The notes: generated by a model from the letters alone, not told the origin. A DNA stretch of 59,014 nt from Clostridia bacterium (GCA_017431365.1 JAFRLF010000070.1:1-59014), one strand, 5' to 3'. Positions 17,501 through 24,622 are shown, counted from the first letter of the stretch. Made by a program: numbers and translations.

Positions 17501-17773
17501 GCTGCCGATCCAGATAAAGCCCTCGGCGGTCTGAGCCACCGCATTGGCCTCGGACGTGGGAAGGCCGTTCGTGTTGTCATACAGGACGACGGAATATCCC
17601 TCGCCCGAATTCAGCGGATTGACCGCCAAAGCGTCGTTGACGCCGCCGTTTGTGTTGACAGACGTCACGCCTGCACCGGCGCAGACAGCTCCGGTCGACA
17701 GGGCCGCTGTCAGGATGAGCGTCAAAAACGCCCGCAGTCCGGCGGCGTGAAGGCGGCCTATCTTTCCCCGCAT
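14555..17773 (-). CDS. Large sensor: two-component-type beta-propeller, Y_Y_Y domain, membrane helix and SpoIIE/PP2C phosphatase
   Basis: 1072 residues from ATG 17773 (a GTG four codons upstream is also possible). A signal-anchor-like N-terminus (LRAFLTLILTAALSTGAVCAG) is followed by many Reg_prop-type propeller repeats to about residue 640 (FIWIGSYSGLIRYDG, WLWIGTNDSGV, NVYIGTTAGLMMF). A Y_Y_Y-like immunoglobulin-fold domain follows (about 645-760), then one membrane helix (about 778-797), a short coiled coil and a SpoIIE-type PP2C domain (about 825-1070). Metal-binding residues are present: GGDFYDF near 862, MADVSGKG near 885, YTDGVPEATD near 1004 and DDLTMM at the end. Usual relatives carry a histidine kinase at this position. 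It likely senses an extracellular glycan or peptide and dephosphorylates an unknown anti-sigma-antagonist-like partner. Confidence 0.88.
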   Translation of the reverse strand: MRGKIGRLHAAGLRAFLTLILTAALSTGAVCAGAGVTSVNTNGGVNDALAVNPLNSGEGYSVVLYDNTNGLPTSEANAVAQTAEGFIWIGSYSGLIRYDGTHFERVEGSSVLASVECLYVDSRGWLWIGTNDSGVALLRDGQMTVWNRKDGFPGSSVKALAEDGGGNVYIGTTAGLMMFDSQLNLSRVEDERLSDAYIHHMRVGNDGVIYGIAEIGEVFTLRDGRVQRFYDKGELLKSASAILPDPENPGYVYIETEDSYVFHGNMEADLQEGEFHDLYPLTYAQQMEYIDGRLWICGRNGLGVLEEDGFVMLKDIPMNNSLTNLMTDYEGNMWVTSSRQGLMKIVPNRFTDMFDRFGIEEAVVNTTCLRDGVLFVGTDTGLVAMNQKNRVNRIPLTRARTAGGYDLGTKDLIELLDGCRIRSIIRDSHNRLWISTWRKFGLLCYTDGQLIAYTEDDGMLSDVLRSVWEMEDESILTVGNGGVCVIRGGAVVESYGPEDGITNTELLTVAANRKGDILLGSNGGGIYVITGEGTRHITLDDGLTSEVVMRLKPDPKRGICWFVTSNSIGYLTADYEVVTIEDFPYSNNYDMYENSRGEMWIIASDGIYVVETDQLIRNEKIDYVHFDMSDGMPGVATGNSYSELTSGGELYIASTSGVIRVNIDEELDDVTLIKAAVPYIDADGARLYPEEDGQFHVKAGVKKLTIYGFVFSNALNDPQVSYRLEGFDDADVSVSSENLQPVDYTNLPGGTYRFVMRLKDSVSLGDKTISVTIVKDRAIYERPLFYVFLALVAGTLILLVFRQYVHDRMHVLERKHQEQAEKERLVTELDMARNIQGALLPTDFAALAESGQIDIFATMDPAREVGGDFYDFFHIDEDHLCLVMADVSGKGVPAALFMAISKVMLKDSAQLGQSAADILRRTNEAVCAENKTGMFVTVWIGILELSTGKLTCANAGHEYPALMREGRFDLVKDRHGLVIGGMSGVRYREYELQLEPGDKLFVYTDGVPEATDAHEQMFGTARMVDALNINPQGAPRQILTNVREAVNRFVGDVEPFDDLTMMCVEYRGAGNR

Positions 17774-17806
17774 ATCAAAACACACGTCCCTTCACATATT
17801 GAAAGC

Positions 17807-18100
17807 TCAGATCCAGTTTTTGAGAATGTCCGTGCCAAGCGTAAGCATCCGGAAGGCCGCGTCCCGAAGGTCGGTGATCGCGTCATAAGGCTGATCTTCG
17901 GACAGGACGCCGGCCTTCGTCCCCGCGGGCAGGGGGCTCTCCCGATCCGCGTACCAGGCCTCTGAACCGTAATAGTTGAACAGCGCGGTCACCGTCCCGC
18001 GCATGTCCTCCAGGCGCTGTAACTGCGCGTTCAGCGCCGCGACTGCCGACTCGGTCCTTTCAAGGCGGGATTCCATTTCATGGATTCGATCAATATTCAT
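17807..18100 (-). CDS. DUF4298-family small protein
   Basis: 97 residues. The first half is a coiled coil (IHEMESRLERTESAVAALN). The second half contains a Y.GSEAWYADRES segment and GVLSEDQPYDAITDLRDAA, which match the DUF4298 family of Firmicutes. The family function is unknown. It is cytoplasmic with no catalytic motif. It lies 33 bases upstream of the sensor phosphatase in the same direction. The about 240 bases between it and the divergent gene at 18341 hold the + strand promoter described below. Confidence 0.75.
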   Translation of the reverse strand: MNIDRIHEMESRLERTESAVAALNAQLQRLEDMRGTVTALFNYYGSEAWYADRESPLPAGTKAGVLSEDQPYDAITDLRDAAFRMLTLGTDILKNWI

Positions 18101-18247
18101 AGGCGCCTCATCATCGCGGTAAACGGATCCGCGTTATCGTCGTAATCATAGAGAATATGGTATGCCAAGTTGCCCGAATTGTCAAATCTTTTTATGAGAT
18201 AGCCAGGTAATAATTGATAAGCAGTAATTAGAAAACGGAAAATGCGA

Positions 18248-18276
18248 TTGTCGTTTGGGGCATTAGGGTATATAAT
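18248..18276 (+). promoter_or_regulatory. Sigma-A-type promoter
   Basis: TTGTCG at 18248-18253, 17-base spacer, perfect TATAAT at 18271-18276. Transcription would begin near 18283, at the foot of the hairpin at 18282-18317. It serves the membrane protein gene at 18341. Confidence 0.72.
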
Positions 18277-18281
18277 AAATA

Positions 18282-18317
18282 TGCCCGGTTCGGGAATACG
18301 TCCCCGATAGCCGGGCA
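18282..18317 (+). promoter_or_regulatory. Hairpin at the extreme 5' end of the 18341 transcript
   Basis: An outer 7-bp stem (TGCCCGG 18282-18288 with CCGGGCA 18311-18317) encloses an inner 5-bp stem (TCGGG with CCCGA), separated by small bulges. It sits from about +1 to +35, before the AAGGTGA ribosome site near 18325. It could be a 5' stabiliser or a small regulatory leader. No known riboswitch is recognised and no U-tract follows. Confidence 0.5.
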
Positions 18318-18340
18318 AATCGGAAGGTGATCTGGACATT

Positions 18341-18754
18341 ATGGGCAACGACAGTACAAAGGCTATGAGATTCCGACACACGAACCGCCCCGGATTCTGG
18401 CTGGGCTTTATCGATTTTTTCACGGCGGGCGTTTTCTTTCTCTTATACATGCCTCTCGGCGGCCTGCAGAGCGAGATCGACGCCGTTCTCGGCCACGGGA
18501 CCATGTCCTACTGGAAGGCGTATTTACTGGGCATACCGACGCTGTTCATCTATCCGCTCGTATGGATGGCCCGGATCGCCGAAGAGCTGAAGGCAAAGGC
18601 CGTCGCGCTGGGGCTCGAAGGACCCTACACCTCATGGCGGCATATGTTCTACTGGAACATCTTCGGCCTGCCGCTGATGGGGCCGGCTGTGGCCACGCAA
18701 CGCTTCTTCGACACGCTGAACCGGGTGGAACGCGAGATGAATCGGGGGCGCTGA
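18341..18754 (+). CDS. Small integral membrane protein, DUF4234-like
   Basis: 137 residues, ATG 18341 with AAGGTGA about 10 bases upstream. Three hydrophobic segments are visible: GFIDFFTAGVFFLLYMPLGG, YWKAYLLGIPTLFIYPLVWMARIAEEL, and YWNIFGLPLMGPAVATQRFF. The arrangement with charged Arg/Glu after the second helix and a short N-terminal basic segment resembles DUF4234-type membrane proteins. The family has no assigned function. It is a single gene under its own promoter. Confidence 0.65.
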   Translation: MGNDSTKAMRFRHTNRPGFWLGFIDFFTAGVFFLLYMPLGGLQSEIDAVLGHGTMSYWKAYLLGIPTLFIYPLVWMARIAEELKAKAVALGLEGPYTSWRHMFYWNIFGLPLMGPAVATQRFFDTLNRVEREMNRGR

Positions 18755-18835
18755 ACAGCCAAAGGTGACAGATCACGTACTTGCGCAACGAGGCTTCAAA
18801 AACGAGCATATAAAACGACGATGGAGGAAAAAGCG

Positions 18836-19453
18836 ATGAAGGTTTTATTGATCAACGGCAGCCCGGACGCGAAGGGCTGCATCCACACCGCGCTGACACT
18901 CGCCGCGGAGGTACTGCAGGCCGAAGGCATCGAAACTGAAGAGATCCACATCGGCAACAAGGACATCCGCGGCTGCGTCAACTGCCACAGGTGCGCCCAA
19001 CTCGGCAAGTGCGTGTTTGACGATCAGGTCAACGAGACCGCGGCAAAGCTCGAGGCAGCGGACGGCATGATCGTCGGGTCACCCGTATATTACGGCAATC
19101 CCAACGGCACGGTGCTGTCATTTCTGCAGAGGCTGTTCTACAGCTGCAGTTTCGATCTGCACATGAGGGTCGGCGCGTCTTTGGTCTCCTGCCGCCGGGG
19201 CGGGAACAGCGCGACATACGAAGCCCTCAATCAGTTCTTCGGCATCAGCGGCATGCCCACCGTGCCAAGCACGTATTGGAACGATGTGCACGGTTTTCAG
19301 GGCGAAGACGTCCTGGCCGACGCGGAGGGCGTGCAAACCATAAGGAACATGGCTTCGAACATGGCCTTTATGATCAAGAGCATCCGAAAGGGAAAGGAGA
19401 TTTACGGCGCGCCAAAAGTGCTCCGGGGAGATTGGACGCATTTTATCAGGTGA
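18836..19453 (+). CDS. NADPH-dependent FMN reductase / iron-sulfur flavoprotein-like
   Basis: 205 residues. Start set at ATG 18836, 8 bases after GGAGG; the ATG at 18821 contains that ribosome site. A flavodoxin-like fold is clear: LLINGSPDAKGCIHTAL binds FMN phosphate, and GSPVYYGNPNG contacts the flavin ring. GCVNCHRCAQLGKCVF contributes four Cys with the compact spacing seen in iron-sulfur flavoproteins of anaerobes. It reduces quinones, aromatic or metal substrates with NAD(P)H or ferredoxin; the substrate is unknown. Its last codons overlap the tail-to-tail ABC transporter gene by 8 bases. Confidence 0.82.
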   Translation: MKVLLINGSPDAKGCIHTALTLAAEVLQAEGIETEEIHIGNKDIRGCVNCHRCAQLGKCVFDDQVNETAAKLEAADGMIVGSPVYYGNPNGTVLSFLQRLFYSCSFDLHMRVGASLVSCRRGGNSATYEALNQFFGISGMPTVPSTYWNDVHGFQGEDVLADAEGVQTIRNMASNMAFMIKSIRKGKEIYGAPKVLRGDWTHFIR

Positions 19454-21134
19454 TGGGCGAGCTTTCTTCTATGCGCGTCATACGTCCGCCCGCAATATGC
19501 AGGGTATAATCGCAGATCGCCAGGGCCGCCCGGCGGTGGGTCACGATAATCACCGTTTTATCCCGCATGGCGTCGATATTTCGCAGCAGCCTGGCTTCCG
19601 TTTCCTCGTCCAGGGCGCTGGTGGATTCGTCCAGCAGCAATATGGGCGCTTTGCTCAGCAGCGCCCGGGCGATGGCCACCCGCTGGGCCTGGCCCTCGGA
19701 GAGCCCCACGCCCCGCTCGCCCAGTTTGGCGTACATGCCGATTTCGGTCACGATATCGTCCAGGCAGGCCGCGTGCACGGCGGCGGCGATTTCCGCCTCC
19801 GACGCGGCATCCGTGAACATGGTCAGGTTCTCCCGCAGGGTACCGGACATGAGCGTGTTCCCCTGGGGCACATAGGCGAACAGCCCCCGGGTGCCCCGGC
19901 AGGCAGTCACCTCTCTTTCTCCATCCGAAAAAACGACCCGTCCCCCGGTAGGCTGATAGATGCCCAGCAGCAATTGGAACAGGCTGGTTTTCCCCCCACC
20001 GGACAGCCCCGTCACGGCCACGAAATCCCCGCGCCGGATGGCGGTGTTCACATCGATCAGCACGTCCTCCGAGCCGTCGGCGTACTGAAAACTCATCTGC
20101 TCCAGCCGGATTTCGTCAAAGTGATCCAGGGTCACGCCCTGCTCCTCGTCCGGCAGGCCGATCACGTCCTGCAGGCGTTCCGCCGAAGCGGTAACGCCGT
20201 AGATCTGGGAAATCAGGCTGACGGCGTTGGCAATGGGCCCCTGGATGCGCCCCACCAGCTGGATCATCGCCGCCAGGGAGCCGTAGGTGAACGTGCCCTG
20301 ATAAATCTTCACGCAGCCCCACAGATTGCACACCAGCCAGGAAATATCAAACATGATCCCCATGGAATTATTCATCAGGATAGACAGCTTGCCGTTGCGA
20401 ATCTGCTCGGACGACAGCCGTTCCCGCCGCTCCTCCATGGCGCTCATGGCCCGCTGCTCGCTCACGCTGGCCTTCACCAGGCGGATGCTTTCCAACGTCT
20501 CCTGAGTGGAAGCGTGCAGCGCGTCCTCCGCCGCCTGCATGCGCTTGTGCCGCGCCTTCATGGGCTCGCGGAACACCAGCGACACGCCCGCACCCAGCAG
20601 CGAAGCCACGATCATAACCGGCACAAGCCGCCAGTCCCAGCTGATCAGTATCACCGCCGCGCCAATAAAAGAAACCGCCATCCGCAAAAAGGACGGCAGC
20701 AGATTCATAACCCCGTTTTTCACCACCGCGCAGTCGGAAAACACCCTGTTGACCAACTCGCCGCTGTGGTAGCCCTTCAGGGCCGCGTACTGCTTGCCCA
20801 TGATGGCGTCCGTCACCAGGGCCTGCATGTGCATTTGCAGCTTGGCGTCGGCCTTCATCCGGATATGGGCCGACCAAACGGAAAGTAGCCGTTCCGCCGC
20901 GATGAGCGCCGCCAGCGCCCCGCCGTATAGCCACAGAGCCCGAGCGCTGCCGGACGTGGCCCCGTCGATCAGGCCCTTTGTTACCAGCGTCACGCCCAGG
21001 CTCATCAGGGAGCCCAGCACCGCGAACCCGCTGACGGCAAACACCGCTACGTGGGCGGGCTTGCTCCACCGCAGGATGCTCCGGAGGGCCGAGCCGCTGA
21101 ATACGCCTTTTACTTTTTGAATATAATTATTCAT
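19446..21134 (-). CDS. ABC exporter (fused permease-ATPase), likely RiPP exporter
   Basis: 562 residues from ATG 21134, which overlaps the stop of the peptidase gene (ATGA); the longer open frame upstream lies over that gene. Six membrane helices occupy about 30-320, then an ATPase domain with VTGLSGGGKTS (Walker A), signature SEGQAQR in place of the usual LSGGQ core, and ILLLDESTSALD (Walker B). There is no N-terminal C39 protease domain, so leader removal must be done by another enzyme, probably the adjacent SipW-like peptidase. It is the last gene of the radical-SAM peptide operon and probably exports its product. Confidence 0.88.
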   Translation of the reverse strand: MNNYIQKVKGVFSGSALRSILRWSKPAHVAVFAVSGFAVLGSLMSLGVTLVTKGLIDGATSGSARALWLYGGALAALIAAERLLSVWSAHIRMKADAKLQMHMQALVTDAIMGKQYAALKGYHSGELVNRVFSDCAVVKNGVMNLLPSFLRMAVSFIGAAVILISWDWRLVPVMIVASLLGAGVSLVFREPMKARHKRMQAAEDALHASTQETLESIRLVKASVSEQRAMSAMEERRERLSSEQIRNGKLSILMNNSMGIMFDISWLVCNLWGCVKIYQGTFTYGSLAAMIQLVGRIQGPIANAVSLISQIYGVTASAERLQDVIGLPDEEQGVTLDHFDEIRLEQMSFQYADGSEDVLIDVNTAIRRGDFVAVTGLSGGGKTSLFQLLLGIYQPTGGRVVFSDGEREVTACRGTRGLFAYVPQGNTLMSGTLRENLTMFTDAASEAEIAAAVHAACLDDIVTEIGMYAKLGERGVGLSEGQAQRVAIARALLSKAPILLLDESTSALDEETEARLLRNIDAMRDKTVIIVTHRRAALAICDYTLHIAGGRMTRIEESSPIT

Positions 21135-21616
21135 TGCGCTTTTTTCTTCACTGCTACCTTGATCCTGTGCCCAACAGCCCAGGCTATTCTCAAAGCCCGC
21201 AAAATGAAAAAACGGAGCGGGTAGCAGTCGCACCACAGGTGCACATAGCACCGATACCAGAACTTGTCCGGCGTGATGCTTTTCCCGTTCCGGAGCACTC
21301 GGGTCATGACGCCCAGGATCATGTCGTCGGTCACGTCCCGTTCGATAAAGGCGTTGTTATCCCCGGCAATCAGATAGCCCTGCGGCAGCACCTTCAGAAC
21401 CCGGTGCAGGATGTACTTTTCTCCGCGCTTATACAGCGCCACATCATACTTTTTGCACCGTTCCGGGCCTTTGGCATGAATCTCGATGATATCCTGGCGC
21501 TGGCGGAGGAGAGGCAGCATGCTGCCGCCCACGTTGGTATACACAAAATACCCGTCCCGGGCCAGGAGCTCTTCAAAGGTGGTCAGTTTCACCTTCGGTT
21601 CATTCATTGAATTCAT
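21131..21616 (-). CDS. S26/SipW-type signal-peptidase-like protease
   Basis: 161 residues. The nucleophile motif GGSMLPLL is at residues about 30-37 (Ser32). The second dyad motif YILHRVLKV places His71 where SipW/ER-type signal peptidases use His instead of Lys, followed by YLIAGDNN. Catalytic Ser-His is inferred. No N-terminal anchor helix exists, unlike ordinary SipW. A moderately hydrophobic C-terminus (FFILRALRIAWAVG) may bind membrane. ATGA overlaps join it to the HPr-kinase-like gene before it and the ABC exporter after it. It is the best candidate for the leader peptidase of the peptide operon. Confidence 0.75.
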   Translation of the reverse strand: MNSMNEPKVKLTTFEELLARDGYFVYTNVGGSMLPLLRQRQDIIEIHAKGPERCKKYDVALYKRGEKYILHRVLKVLPQGYLIAGDNNAFIERDVTDDMILGVMTRVLRNGKSITPDKFWYRCYVHLWCDCYPLRFFILRALRIAWAVGHRIKVAVKKKAQ

Positions 21617-22347
21617 TTTTCACCGCCCACCAGGGCGCTGTAGGCCACTTCAAAGCAATCGCCCTTGAAATTGTTGCACTGAAAACGCCAAAAGGACACA
21701 GTAGGATTAAGACGCTGCATCAGACGCAGGGTCTTGCGCATCTTCTCTGTGTCATCCGGGCGGTAGGTCTGTTGCAGGAGTATGGGGAACGCCTCCGTGA
21801 AGGGGATCTGCTTGATGTGGTTGCCCTCCGCGTGCTCCATCAGGATGATAGATTTCAGCGGCACCATGGTGTTTGTATACAGGTTTTCTTTGCCTCCCCA
21901 GGGGGAGCCACAGACCAAAGGCTTCACTCCATCTTCCTGAAACTTGATGAAAGGCTTGTCTCCATTTACAACAAACGCGCCCGGAAGATGATCCAGCCAT
22001 TGCATTATGTGGGTGGTTTTCCCGGTGCCGCTGGGGGCAGAGAAAAGGTACGCTTCTCCATCCACAGCGATAACCGCACCATGCATGAGGAAGGTGTCGA
22101 AGTCGATCAGATGATCGGAGATCAGGCTGAGCAGTGCATTTTTTTCGGCGCGGTGCAGAGAAGGGACAGCAAGAGGATATTCCTCCCGCGTCCGGGAGAT
22201 TTCCCGCTGAATGCCCTTCGGGGTAGTTTGTACGCAAAAATCAGCCGGTTCATCCGTGAGGAATTTGCGGCAAAAAGCGCGTGTGCTTTGATAACTCGTC
22301 TCCGCCTGAATAGAGCAATGTGCGACACTGAAACTGAATTGGATCAA
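21613..22347 (-). CDS. HPr kinase-like P-loop ATPase of RiPP-type clusters
   Basis: 244 residues. The P-loop FSAPSGTGKTTH lies near residue 105, followed by FVVNGDKPFI and later FW.. segments, matching the HprK/PEP-carboxykinase-like family found in lasso and radical-SAM peptide clusters. HprK relatives there (for example paeninodin PadeK) phosphorylate a Ser of the precursor peptide. The precursor candidate at 23023 ends in GSL and contains several Ser, so modification of a Ser is possible but unproven. The gene lies 21 bases after the PqqD gene and overlaps the peptidase gene. Confidence 0.72.
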   Translation of the reverse strand: MIQFSFSVAHCSIQAETSYQSTRAFCRKFLTDEPADFCVQTTPKGIQREISRTREEYPLAVPSLHRAEKNALLSLISDHLIDFDTFLMHGAVIAVDGEAYLFSAPSGTGKTTHIMQWLDHLPGAFVVNGDKPFIKFQEDGVKPLVCGSPWGGKENLYTNTMVPLKSIILMEHAEGNHIKQIPFTEAFPILLQQTYRPDDTEKMRKTLRLMQRLNPTVSFWRFQCNNFKGDCFEVAYSALVGGEK

Positions 22348-22368
22348 TGATCTATCGCTCCTCCCCGG

Positions 22369-22635
22369 TTATTCTTCGATCAATCCGGCATTCCGCAACG
22401 TTTCTACGGTTCTGTGAACGTAAGCAGCCAGCGTTTCCCGATCATTTTCATATTTGGATGCAAGCACATCAACAATTTGTTCTTCTGTAGTATCTTCTTC
22501 TAGCTGTTCCAGGATTTCCTGTCCTTCTTTGTTATGCTTTAGAATACCGTGAATCTTTTCCACTCCCTCACCAACAGGGACAGAGATGATCTCTTCGCCC
22601 ATATCTACAGTTTCAAATGAGTATTTCAGCTTCAT
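22369..22635 (-). CDS. PqqD-family peptide chaperone (RiPP recognition element)
   Basis: 88 residues from ATG 22635; an ATG seven codons upstream has no ribosome site. It shows the PqqD layout: short strands with EEIISVPVGEGVEKIHGILKHN, then helices GQEILEQLEEDTTEEQIVDVL and a final helix ending LRNAGLIEE. PqqD proteins bind the leader of a precursor peptide and present it to a radical SAM enzyme. Its place between two peptide genes and the kinase-like gene supports this role. Confidence 0.82.
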   Translation of the reverse strand: MKLKYSFETVDMGEEIISVPVGEGVEKIHGILKHNKEGQEILEQLEEDTTEEQIVDVLASKYENDRETLAAYVHRTVETLRNAGLIEE

Positions 22636-22733
22636 CTCATATAGGATTCCTTTCAATAATTTGAAAACGGGGCATGCTTCGTAATCTTCCTAACATGCCC
22701 CGTTTAGCTCATTGCATTATGGCTTATTTGGTC

Positions 22734-22970
22734 TTAGATCCATCCTCGGCTTAAGAACTCATCCCGAATAAATGTATCAAATTCCTTCTCAGTCATATCT
22801 TGATGTGCAGCGAAAGCCTGAGAAACAAACGAACGAGCCTGGGAATAACTGCATTTGAGTGTATATCCTTCACCGAGCGTGTCGAAGCCGATCTTGTTCT
22901 TCTTCTCGCTAATATTCACAGATCCACCAGCAACTTTCTCAATATCGAAATCATTGATTTCTTGACGCAT
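22734..22970 (-). CDS. 78-residue peptide with GG leader-like motif, candidate second precursor or accessory
   Basis: The N-terminus MRQEINDFDIEKVAGG resembles leaders of Gly-Gly-processed peptides (an acidic helix followed by VAGG). The rest has one Cys (LKCSYSQ), a predicted helix RSFVSQAFAAHQDM and an acidic Phe-rich end (FDTFIRDEFLSRGWI). It could be a second precursor whose leader ends at Gly16, or a small accessory protein. CCTTTC complementary to an AGG ribosome site lies just upstream of ATG 22970. It lies between the 49-aa peptide and PqqD genes. Confidence 0.6.
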   Translation of the reverse strand: MRQEINDFDIEKVAGGSVNISEKKNKIGFDTLGEGYTLKCSYSQARSFVSQAFAAHQDMTEKEFDTFIRDEFLSRGWI

Positions 22971-23022
22971 GAATTATTCTCCTTTCATTTTGTCCTATCG
23001 ATTTTATTTGATTCAAGTTAGC

Positions 23023-23172
23023 TTACAGGCTTCCAGCATTGCCAGGATCGCACTCGTCGTCGTATGATTCTCCGCCGCATATGTGGATTTCCGGTCCTGT
23101 AGGAGATGATGTCGCGATAACATCCTCCAATTCTAATGAGATGAACTCTACTTTCGGTTCCTTGAAAAACAT
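23023..23172 (-). CDS. 49-residue candidate RiPP precursor peptide
   Basis: Unlisted small gene between the radical SAM gene and the 78-aa peptide. ATG 23172 has AAGGAGT (23181-23187) 8 bases upstream; TAA is at 23025-23023. The peptide opens MFFKEPKVEFISLELEDVI, a leader type common in Clostridia precursors, then ATSSPTG, and a core-like end with two Cys (HICGG ... DDECDPG) rich in Gly, Asp and Glu. The Cys could be cross-linked by the SPASM enzyme whose gene ends 21 bases upstream. A core boundary is not visible; VIATSS is one possible region. Confidence 0.72.
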   Translation of the reverse strand: MFFKEPKVEFISLELEDVIATSSPTGPEIHICGGESYDDECDPGNAGSL

Positions 23173-23193
23173 GTTGTATAACTCCTTTCTTTG

Positions 23194-24540
23194 TCATTCA
23201 CGTATTGAAGAATCAACAAGTCGCACTATGAGCTCTTTGGCTTGGCTGAGTCTTTCTAACTTGTAGAAGCAACGGTCCTTGCCCGCACAGTTGATGATTT
23301 TCACGCATCCTGGGAAGAGGACACAATCCCAACATCTTTCATAATCTGCGAATTGTTTCCAAGAACATATAAGATCAGTATTAGTTACTCCTTTCTTAAG
23401 AGTTCCTTTGAATTGATCAGGCCCAATTTGCTCAGGGCATCCTACCAATTCACCATGTGGCAGAATCGTTATAGCATCGTCTCTGGCAGCAATGCACCAC
23501 CTATAGTCCAAGAAAGGTAAAGCAGGTTTCTTGTGGAGAAAGCCTAAATCACGAGATAGTCGATTTAACTCAAGAATTTTCTTCCCAAACCATTCTTCAT
23601 CTCCATGAATCCTGCCTGCATCAACATTAGGATAATGATCATTGATCTGATGGACATATACATTCAACAATGTATGTTCCTGATATCGCTTCTTAGCCTC
23701 AAGAAGTAAATCTGCAAATTCTCGATAATTATCCCTGTCAAAGTTCATTCGGAGGCTGACTCGCACTCCATGAGTTAGAAGAAAACCAACATTTCTTAAA
23801 ACTCGTTGATATGCATTTTCGTCAGTATTCACATATGCTTTGACCTTGTTATACCTTTCTTCAGTACCATCAAGGGAAACCATGGCCGACTCAAGATTCC
23901 ATAGATCACATGCCTTTGCCACCATTTCGTCGTCAAAAAGATACCCGTTTGTGGTAATCTTCGATGAGAAATCAACACCAAGTTGACGCAACCCTTTGCA
24001 AATCTGATCAATTCGATTCGCTGCTATAGTTGGTTCTCCACCAAACCATCTGATAAACACCTTCTGATTCCCACAATGGCTTTGAATAAACTCCACAACA
24101 TCAATAGCTGTTTGCTCTGTCATGGTTTCGGGTCGAACACCTTGCTCAAAGCAATAGTAACATCTGGCGTTGCACGCCGTAGTTGGGAGGATGGTATAGT
24201 GAGTAATCCCGACCGTCTTCTTAGTGTCCTCAAGCATCCGAAGTAGCTTTCTAATACCTACAACTAGTTGATGCTCATCACAATCTTCAGGAACCAAGTA
24301 GTGTCCAGTCACCAGATGACTCAACTCAGTGGTGTAGGCCATGGGCAAATTGTCCAAGGTCACAGCCTCCGCTTCATCCAGTATCACTAGTTGACCAGTG
24401 ACAACATTGTACAATAACACTTTGCTGTCGTGATCCACTCGGAGTACATACCTCATCATGCGGTAGGTCGCGTCTTCCCTGATTCGCTGCTTGCCCCAAA
24501 GCTTATCAATATGCTGCTTCGGTTCCACAATCGTAATCAC
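23194..24540 (-). CDS. SPASM-domain radical SAM peptide-modifying enzyme
   Basis: 448 residues from GTG 24540 with GGGTGG about 10 bases upstream. An N-terminal portion (1-110) may be a winged-helix/RRE-like leader-binding region. The radical SAM motif ARCYYCFEQG (CxxxCxxC with CNARCYYC) starts near residue 128. The GGEPT motif that binds SAM methionine is near 167 (WFGGEPTIAA). The C-terminal SPASM region has Cys at WCIAARDD, VGCPEQ, ICSW, RCWDCVLFPGC, NCAGKDRC, enough for two auxiliary clusters. Relatives make thioether, C-C or C-O crosslinks in ribosomal peptides. It is the first gene of the operon, under the strong promoter at 24623-24651, and directly precedes the 49-aa peptide. Confidence 0.9.
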   Translation of the reverse strand: MITIVEPKQHIDKLWGKQRIREDATYRMMRYVLRVDHDSKVLLYNVVTGQLVILDEAEAVTLDNLPMAYTTELSHLVTGHYLVPEDCDEHQLVVGIRKLLRMLEDTKKTVGITHYTILPTTACNARCYYCFEQGVRPETMTEQTAIDVVEFIQSHCGNQKVFIRWFGGEPTIAANRIDQICKGLRQLGVDFSSKITTNGYLFDDEMVAKACDLWNLESAMVSLDGTEERYNKVKAYVNTDENAYQRVLRNVGFLLTHGVRVSLRMNFDRDNYREFADLLLEAKKRYQEHTLLNVYVHQINDHYPNVDAGRIHGDEEWFGKKILELNRLSRDLGFLHKKPALPFLDYRWCIAARDDAITILPHGELVGCPEQIGPDQFKGTLKKGVTNTDLICSWKQFADYERCWDCVLFPGCVKIINCAGKDRCFYKLERLSQAKELIVRLVDSSIRE

Positions 24541-24566
24541 TGACTTGCACCACCCCCGGGTTGTTC

Positions 24567-24580
24567 TCCTGCCGGCAGGA
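24567..24580. promoter_or_regulatory. 14-base perfect palindrome in the RiPP operon leader
   Basis: TCCTGCCGGCAGGA is a perfect inverted repeat with no loop. It lies about 36 bases downstream of the predicted transcription start and 27 bases upstream of the radical SAM start codon. A dimeric repressor site is the simplest reading; no regulator gene is adjacent. Confidence 0.45.
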
Positions 24581-24622
24581 TCGCATCGCTCCTGAACTTG
24601 TACCTACAATACTACACATAAC

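Noticed and set aside
18097-18504. 135-codon open frame on the - strand
   Set aside because: It crosses the intergenic promoter region and overlaps the 18341 gene; low-complexity basic translation and no ribosome site.
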